DNA from: AC-69 sp046728055
Lineage (GTDB): Bacteria; Actinomycetota; UBA4738; HRBIN12
Reading direction: 5' to 3'
Length of the DNA: 10,078 nucleotides
NCBI GenBank assembly: GCA_046728055.1
Contig: JBKPDU010000073.1
Coordinates: 1 to 10,078, forward strand
Of this stretch, positions 5,568 to 10,078 are shown piece after piece. The position numbers were made by a program, and so were the translations under genes. How positions within the stretch are numbered: position 1 is the first letter of the stretch; each line of letters begins with the position of its first letter. Below the pieces are notes generated by a model that had not been told where the DNA came from, ran no database searches, and saw nothing but the letters and a program-made list of their open reading frames with translations.

Positions 5568-6188
5568 ATGGCCGAGATCGACCACATCACGCCGCGACAG
5601 CGGAGGATCCTGGAGTTCATCGCCGACACGGTCCTCGAGCGAGGCTATCCGCCGACCGTTCGCGAGATCGGCGAGGCGGTGGGCCTCACCTCCTCATCCA
5701 GCGTCCACAGCCAGTTGGCGAACCTCGAGCGCAAAGGCCTGCTCCACAAGGACCCCACCAAGCCTCGGGCCATCGGCCTGGCGGATGAGAGCACCAGGCC
5801 CGAAGGCGTGGTCGTCCCGGTCCTCGGCCGCATCGCCGCCGGAACGCCGGTCCTGGCCAGCGAGAACATCGAGGAGTACCTCACCGTGCCGCTCGGGTTC
5901 GTCAAGCCCGGCGAGCACTTCGCGCTCCGCGTGTCCGGCCAATCGATGACCGGCGCGGGCATCCTCGACGGCGACTTCGTGGTCGTCCGACGGCAAGAGA
6001 GCGCGGGGGACGGCGACGTCGTCGCCGCGCTCCTGCCGGGCGTGGCGGAGGAGGAGGCGACGATCAAGCGGCTTCGGCGGCGTGGCGGGCAGGTGACCCT
6101 CCATCCGGAGAACCCTGCCTTCTCCCCCATGCCCATGACCGAGGGCCGTATCCTGGGCAAGGTCGTGGCGGTCCTGCGAAAGCTCTGA
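5568..6188 (+). CDS. lexA: LexA repressor, SOS-response regulator with self-cleaving peptidase domain
   Basis: LexA represses DNA-damage genes until RecA-ssDNA filaments trigger its self-cleavage. I chose the ATG at 5568 (206 aa) because GGGGAGGG lies 6 nt before it; the frame extends upstream to about 5532 without support. The N-terminal winged helix-turn-helix spans about 5-70 (TPRQRRILEFIADTVLERGYPPTVREIGEAVGLTS in substance). The peptidase S24 domain follows, with the Ala91-Gly92 cleavage site in RIAAGTPV, catalytic Ser126 in SGQSMTGAGI and Lys167 in EATIKRL. The residue before the catalytic Ser is Gln, where most LexA proteins have Asp (GDSM). Length fits the family. It is divergent from the LysM gene and shares three LexA boxes with it. 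Confidence 0.97.
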   Translation: MAEIDHITPRQRRILEFIADTVLERGYPPTVREIGEAVGLTSSSSVHSQLANLERKGLLHKDPTKPRAIGLADESTRPEGVVVPVLGRIAAGTPVLASENIEEYLTVPLGFVKPGEHFALRVSGQSMTGAGILDGDFVVVRRQESAGDGDVVAALLPGVAEEEATIKRLRRRGGQVTLHPENPAFSPMPMTEGRILGKVVAVLRKL

Positions 6189-6258
6189 GGTCCTGGCTTC
6201 ACGAACGGTCTCGTCGGAGCCGATACCTTTCGTAAGGAACGAGTGAAAGGGAACTCCG

Positions 6259-7233
6259 ATGGCGCAGACGGCACTGGAGCGCCAGATCCGTTCGCAACCC
6301 CAGGAGCTCGATCGCCTGGCGAAGCTTCCCCTCCGCCATGACGTCGTCGAGCGCCTTGCCCAATGCCGGCGGATCTGGTTGGTGGGCACGGGCACGAGCT
6401 TCCACGCGGCCGAGCTCGGGGGGGCGATGCTGTACGAGGCCGGTCGAGGGGCCCAAGCCATCCCGTCGATGCACTTCGTCAACTGGGCGCCGCCGGTCGA
6501 CCCGCGTGACGGGATGGTCCTGATCAGCCACAACGCTGGAGAGGAGACGGCCTACGCGGCGGCCGCCTACCGGCTGGCCAAGGATGCGGGCATCCGCGTG
6601 CTCGCCATCACCCGTCAGGGCGCTGAGCTTCCCGATGCGGTGGAGACGGTGCCTAAGGAGACGTCGTCGACCTACACCGTGAGCTATACATCCGTCCTCC
6701 TCCTGCTCGCTCGCATCGCGCATGCATTGGGTGCCGAGAGCATGAGCCCGGACGCGATCGCCAAGGTCCCTGGAGCGGTGTCGGACGCCATCGCCGATCC
6801 GGGGATCGACCGGATCGACGCCCCCAAGCGCCTCCTCGTGGTCCTGGGGGAGGGGCCGGCCTCGGTCACGGCGCGGGAAGGAGCGCTCAAGCTGCGCGAG
6901 GCCTCGCGGTTCCCAGCCGAGGGCTACGATGTCGAGTACCTGCTCCACGGCTCTGCCGTTCCGCTGGGAACCGACGATCGCCTCGTCGCCTTGTCGCCTC
7001 CCGACATGCAGGGGCTGGTCCGAGCGGTAGGGGATGCGGCCGAGCGCGAAGGGATCCCGGTTACCCACCTCTCGGAGCCTGCCGACCTACCGCCGCTCCT
7101 TGCTCAGATCCCGCTCACTGTTCGGCTGCAGATGCTCGCCTTGCGGTTCGCCGAGGCCCGAGGACAGGACCCGGACCGCGTGATCATCGGCGCCTGGGAC
7201 GACCCCGGGTTGTGGGCCATCGGGCCACGGTAA
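6259..7233 (+). CDS. Two-domain SIS (sugar isomerase) protein, GlmS isomerase-like without the glutaminase domain
   Basis: The 324-residue protein carries two SIS folds. The first, about 30-165, contains the sugar-phosphate loop LVGTGTSFHAAELGG (GlmS has a GxGTSYHA-like loop here). The second, about 188-320, contains EGALKLREASRFPAEGYDVEYLLHG, which mirrors the GlmS stretch EGALKLKE...H-G. There is no N-terminal Cys nucleophile or class II glutaminase domain, so it should not release ammonia from glutamine. It is more likely a ketose-aldose isomerase, an amino-sugar deaminase or a deglycase (AgaS/FrlB-like groups); the substrate cannot be told. AAAGGGA lies 6 nt upstream of the ATG. It is 70 bp behind lexA on the same strand and may share transcription, though no SOS box precedes it. 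It converges on hflX with a 25-bp gap. Confidence 0.85.
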   Translation: MAQTALERQIRSQPQELDRLAKLPLRHDVVERLAQCRRIWLVGTGTSFHAAELGGAMLYEAGRGAQAIPSMHFVNWAPPVDPRDGMVLISHNAGEETAYAAAAYRLAKDAGIRVLAITRQGAELPDAVETVPKETSSTYTVSYTSVLLLLARIAHALGAESMSPDAIAKVPGAVSDAIADPGIDRIDAPKRLLVVLGEGPASVTAREGALKLREASRFPAEGYDVEYLLHGSAVPLGTDDRLVALSPPDMQGLVRAVGDAAEREGIPVTHLSEPADLPPLLAQIPLTVRLQMLALRFAEARGQDPDRVIIGAWDDPGLWAIGPR

Positions 7234-7258
7234 CAGGCGGACACACGGAAGAGACGGC

Positions 7259-8590
7259 TCAGAGCGCCGAAGCCCGGCGGCGCCGCGTCTGGACGACATA
7301 GCTTCCAACGGCCGCCAGCTCCCGGTCCCCCACCCGAGCCCGAACGAGCGTCCCGTCGGCGCCCGGCTCCGTTTCGAGGACCTCGGCGTCCCGGTACAGC
7401 TGCGCGATCACCTCGTCCCGCCCGTACGGCACGATGAGCGTGACCTCGACCGGGTGACGCGGCAGCTCGAGCGCGATGCGCTCCAGGAGCGCCTCCGTCC
7501 CCTCGCCGGTAAGGGCGGAGATGGCCACCGCAGCCTGGAACCGCCGAGCCGCACGCTCCCGGTCCATCTCGGAGACCAGGTCCACCTTGTTCAGCGCGAG
7601 GACTTCGGGGATGGCTCCCGCTCCGATCTCGGCCAGGACGGCCCGGACCGCTTCGACCTGGTGCTCGACCTCCGGTGAGGACGCATCGGCCACGTGCAGC
7701 ACGAGGTCGGCCCGGGTCACCTCCTCCAGGGTCGAGCGAAACGCCTCGACCAGGTCGTGCGGCAACTTGCTCACGAACCCGACGGTGTCCGAGATCGTGG
7801 CGTGCCGCCCACCGGGCAATGCGATCCGCCGAATGGTGGGGTCGAGCGTGGCGAACAACTGGTCCGCCACCAGCACGTCTGCCTCCGTGAGCGCGTTCAT
7901 GAGCGTGGACTTGCCGGCGTTCGTGTAGCCCGCGATGGCGATCTGTTGGATGCCCGAGCCCTCGCGGCGGGCACGCTTCACGTCGCGCGTCCGCGCCAGG
8001 TCCTTGATGTCGCGGCGAAGCTTGGAGATCCGCCGCTTGATGTGCTGCCGGTCCACCTCGAGCTTCGTCTCGCCCGGCCCACGTGTGCCGATGCCGCCGC
8101 CCAGCCGGGACATGGCCTCGCCCCATCCGCGGAGCCTGGGCAGCAGGTAATTGAGTTGGGCCAGCTCCACCTGGGCCTTGCCCTCCCGGGACCTCGCGTG
8201 CAAGGCGAAGATGTCGAGGATCAGCGCGGTCCGGTCGATGACCTTGGTTCCCAGCCGCTCCTCCAGGTTGCGGAGCTGGCCCGGTGTGAGCTCGTCGTCC
8301 AGGATCACCGCCTCGGCACCGGTCGAGTGGACCGCCCGGTGGATCTCCTCGAGCTTCCCTTTGCCCACGAACGTCGCCGGATCGGGGTCGGAGCGCGTCT
8401 GAACGATCCGCGAGACCGGCTCGGCCCCCGCCGAATCGGCCAGGGCGGCCAACTCGTCGAGATCCGATTCCTCGATCCCCCGCCCCACCCCGATCAGCAC
8501 GGCCCGTTCCCGGACCCGAGGCGTCCACGTCGCCGAAAGGGGCGACTCGAGGACAGCGGTGCGACGTCGTTTCCCGTTCCGCTCGGCCAT
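7259..8590 (-). CDS. hflX: Ribosome-associated GTPase HflX
   Basis: HflX is a translational GTPase that splits stalled or stressed 70S ribosomes. The N-terminal HflX domain (about 30-215) includes the typical FVGKGKLEEI and RGPGETKLEVDRQHI segments and a basic coiled region. The GTPase domain has all motifs (444-residue numbering): G1 GYTNAGKST (222-230), G2 FATLDPT (247-253), G3 DTVGF (269-273), G4 NKVD (335-338) and G5 SALTGEG (359-365). A short C-terminal domain ends in a basic tail. The start is read as the ATG at 8590, whose A is shared with the TGA of the upstream aminotransferase gene (TGATG); a GTG at 8593 is equally possible. It should be translationally coupled as the last gene of dapF-aminotransferase-hflX. 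Confidence 0.97.
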   Translation of the reverse strand: MAERNGKRRRTAVLESPLSATWTPRVRERAVLIGVGRGIEESDLDELAALADSAGAEPVSRIVQTRSDPDPATFVGKGKLEEIHRAVHSTGAEAVILDDELTPGQLRNLEERLGTKVIDRTALILDIFALHARSREGKAQVELAQLNYLLPRLRGWGEAMSRLGGGIGTRGPGETKLEVDRQHIKRRISKLRRDIKDLARTRDVKRARREGSGIQQIAIAGYTNAGKSTLMNALTEADVLVADQLFATLDPTIRRIALPGGRHATISDTVGFVSKLPHDLVEAFRSTLEEVTRADLVLHVADASSPEVEHQVEAVRAVLAEIGAGAIPEVLALNKVDLVSEMDRERAARRFQAAVAISALTGEGTEALLERIALELPRHPVEVTLIVPYGRDEVIAQLYRDAEVLETEPGADGTLVRARVGDRELAAVGSYVVQTRRRRASAL

Positions 8591-9744
8591 CACCCGAGCA
8601 CCCCGGCGATGCGGTCCATCGCTTCTGCCAGCCGGTCGTCGGGCGCGGTCAACGAGAACCGGACATAGCTTTCACCGCGGTCCCCGTACCCGTTGCCAGG
8701 CGCCACGAACACGCCGGCGCGGTCCAGGAGCAGGTCGGCGAACCCGACCGAAGACATCTTGTCGGGAGCCGGCGCCCACACGTACACCGAGCCGAGCGGG
8801 GGCTTGAGGGACCACCCGATCGAGTTCAGCGTGCCCACGACCACGTCGCGCCTACGCTGGTACACGGCGCGGAGCTCGTCCAAGTGATCCTGCGGGCCGG
8901 TGAGGGCGGCGACCGCGGCCCGCTGGATCGCCGTGAACTGGCCCGAGTCGAGATTCGTCTTCACCACCGAGAGCGCCCGGATGGCCTCGGCGCTCCCCGC
9001 GCACCAACCGATCCTCCACCCGGTCATGTTGTAGAACTTCGACGTCGACCCGAACTCGAGCGCGACCTCCTTCGCCCCCGGAACCTGCAGGATCGACGGC
9101 GCGACGTAGCCGTCGAACGTGATCTCCGAGTAGGCCGCGTCGTGCGCGAGCAGCAGGTCGTACCGGCGAGCGAACGCCACCGCTCCTTCGAAGGTGGCGA
9201 GATCGGCGACGGCCGCGGTGGGATTGCTCGGGTAGTTCAGCCACAGCAGCCTGGTCCGATCGGACACGGGCGCGTTCGCGAAGTCGGGCTGATACCCCTC
9301 CTCGGCAAGGAGCGGGAGTGGAACGGGCGTGCCGCCCGCCAGGCGCGTCGACACCCCGTACACGGGGTACCCGGGATCGGGGACCAGCGTCTCGTCGCCG
9401 GGATCCACGAACGCCACCGACAGGTGGCCGAGTCCCTCCTTGGAGCCGATGAGGGCCAGGACCTCAGACGCGGGATCGAGGTCCACGCCGAACCGGCTGC
9501 GGTACCAGGCCGCGACCGCCTGGCGGAACTCGATGCTCCCCCAATAGGAGGGATACTGATGGGTGGCCGGATCGCCCACCGCCTCCTGCATGGCCTCCAC
9601 GATGTGCGGCGGTGTCGGCAGATCGGGATCGCCGACGCCGAGGGAGATCACATCCACCCCTTCCGCCCGTTTCGCAGCGAGCTTGCCGTCCAAGACCGCG
9701 AACAGGTACGGGGGCAGCGTCTCGATCCGACGGGCGATTTTCAC
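8590..9744 (-). CDS. dapL: PLP-dependent class I/II aminotransferase, probable LL-diaminopimelate aminotransferase
   Basis: This 384-residue fold-type I aminotransferase probably converts tetrahydrodipicolinate to LL-diaminopimelate with glutamate as donor. Visible residues are the LGVGDPDLPTPP substrate loop (35-46), cofactor phosphate contacts in GSKEGLGHL (100-108), Asn174 in NYPSNPT, Asp202 and Tyr205 in HDAAYSEITFDG, the Schiff-base Lys236 in GSTSKFYNMTGWRIGW, and the carboxylate-binding Arg362 in YVRFSLT. The family also includes aspartate, alanine and N-succinyl-DAP aminotransferases (DapC), so the exact substrate rests on context: its GTG start overlaps the dapF stop by 4 bp (GTGA), and DapF uses LL-diaminopimelate. 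The reading as DapL rather than DapC is moderately sure; the aminotransferase class is certain. Confidence 0.85.
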   Translation of the reverse strand: MKIARRIETLPPYLFAVLDGKLAAKRAEGVDVISLGVGDPDLPTPPHIVEAMQEAVGDPATHQYPSYWGSIEFRQAVAAWYRSRFGVDLDPASEVLALIGSKEGLGHLSVAFVDPGDETLVPDPGYPVYGVSTRLAGGTPVPLPLLAEEGYQPDFANAPVSDRTRLLWLNYPSNPTAAVADLATFEGAVAFARRYDLLLAHDAAYSEITFDGYVAPSILQVPGAKEVALEFGSTSKFYNMTGWRIGWCAGSAEAIRALSVVKTNLDSGQFTAIQRAAVAALTGPQDHLDELRAVYQRRRDVVVGTLNSIGWSLKPPLGSVYVWAPAPDKMSSVGFADLLLDRAGVFVAPGNGYGDRGESYVRFSLTAPDDRLAEAMDRIAGVLG

Positions 9745-10078
9745 ATCAGCCCTCGCGACCGCAGCCAGGCATCGTCGAGCGTCGCCTCGAACACGCGCTC
9801 GGCCGGTCCGGTCAGCAGGACGTCGTCATCGGTGCGCTCCACGATCACGTTGCCTCCGGGGAACCGTACCTCCGAACGCGCGGCGACCAGGCCCGCCTCG
9901 TTCGCGGCCACGAGCGCGGCGCATGCCCCGGTCCCGCAGGCCATGGTCTCCCCGACGCCTCGCTCCCACACCCGAACGTTCAGCCCGTAACCGGCCACCG
10001 CGACGAACTCCACGTTCGCCTTCTCGGGGAACATGGCGTCGTTCTCGGCGGCCCGGCCGATCCGGGGAACATCCGTGT
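9741..10078 (-). CDS. dapF: Diaminopimelate epimerase, N-terminal part cut by window edge
   Basis: DapF interconverts LL- and meso-diaminopimelate for lysine and peptidoglycan. The frame is open through the right edge; about 112 C-terminal residues are present. They begin in the conserved stretch corresponding to G-P-x-E-x-x-x-x-FP-x-x-x-NVEF (here PRIGRAAENDAMFPEKANVEF) and include the R-x-x-ERGVGET-ACGTG block, where the Cys is the second catalytic base. The first catalytic Cys lies outside the window. The final strands and the C-terminal LTGPAERVFEATL are typical. An internal ATG at 10034 is not the true start. The stop overlaps the next gene's GTG start by 4 bp, so the two are co-translated. 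Confidence 0.96.
   Translation of the reverse strand, partial: TDVPRIGRAAENDAMFPEKANVEFVAVAGYGLNVRVWERGVGETMACGTGACAALVAANEAGLVAARSEVRFPGGNVIVERTDDDVLLTGPAERVFEATLDDAWLRSRGLM

Noticed and set aside
6189..6258. A separate promoter or SOS box for the SIS gene
   Set aside because: Only a weak TTCACG/GATACC pair can be aligned and no CGAAC-N4-GTTYG site is present; CGAAC-like bases here have no partner half.
7234..7258. A terminator between the convergent SIS gene and hflX
   Set aside because: The 25-bp gap has no stable inverted repeat or T-run.
7104..8528. 474-residue minus-strand reading frame overlapping hflX
   Set aside because: It is the out-of-frame shadow of hflX, full of Gly, Arg and Pro, while the hflX frame has all five GTPase motifs.
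7694..9990. Plus-strand frames of 324 and 368 residues over hflX, the aminotransferase and dapF
   Set aside because: They are antisense to three well-supported genes and show no recognisable motif or ribosome binding site.

Overview
The window is GC-rich chromosomal DNA, most likely from an actinomycetote (high-GC Gram-positive), probably an uncultured or little-studied lineage. Three things support this. The gene neighbourhood nrdR / small LysM protein / divergent lexA, with dapF and hflX nearby, resembles the mycobacterial (Rv2718c-Rv2719c-lexA; hflX-dapF) and Streptomyces (lexA-nrdR-nrdJ) arrangements. The LexA operators are of the CGAAC-N4-GTTYG type. The integrase is of a type common in Actinomycetota. 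The taxonomic call is an inference; no marker gene here settles it.

Layout, left to right. (1) 1-1038, minus: a tyrosine-recombinase integrase that runs off the left edge. Its start faces a tRNA-Gly(GCC) gene (1150-1225, minus) across a 111-bp gap holding short direct repeats, which looks like one end of an integrated element. (2) 1296-4523, minus: dut and nrdJ, 9 bp apart, with a promoter and tandem NrdR boxes upstream (4544-4629). (3) 4631-5104, minus: nrdR, preceded by its own pair of candidate NrdR boxes. (4) 5179-5457, minus: a short secreted or membrane-anchored LysM protein, divergent from lexA (5568-6188, plus). The shared control region holds three LexA (SOS) boxes and two well-formed promoters. 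(5) 6259-7233, plus: a two-domain SIS protein resembling the isomerase half of GlmS. (6) 7259-10078, minus: an overlapping dapF(partial)-dapL-like-hflX set, convergent with the SIS gene.

How the parts fit. The centre is a DNA-precursor and DNA-damage locus. NrdR senses nucleotide status and should repress both itself and the B12-dependent ribonucleotide reductase. Dut, probably co-translated with NrdJ, removes dUTP and supplies dUMP. LexA should repress itself and the LysM gene, a good candidate for an SOS cell-division inhibitor like YneA, ChiZ or DivS. The right end makes meso-diaminopimelate (aminotransferase route plus epimerase) and a ribosome-associated GTPase. Most of the window is core genome. 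I found no convincing undescribed multi-gene system. The most informative features are the triple SOS operator with its LysM partner, the paired NrdR operators, and the tRNA-linked integrase whose cargo lies left of the window.
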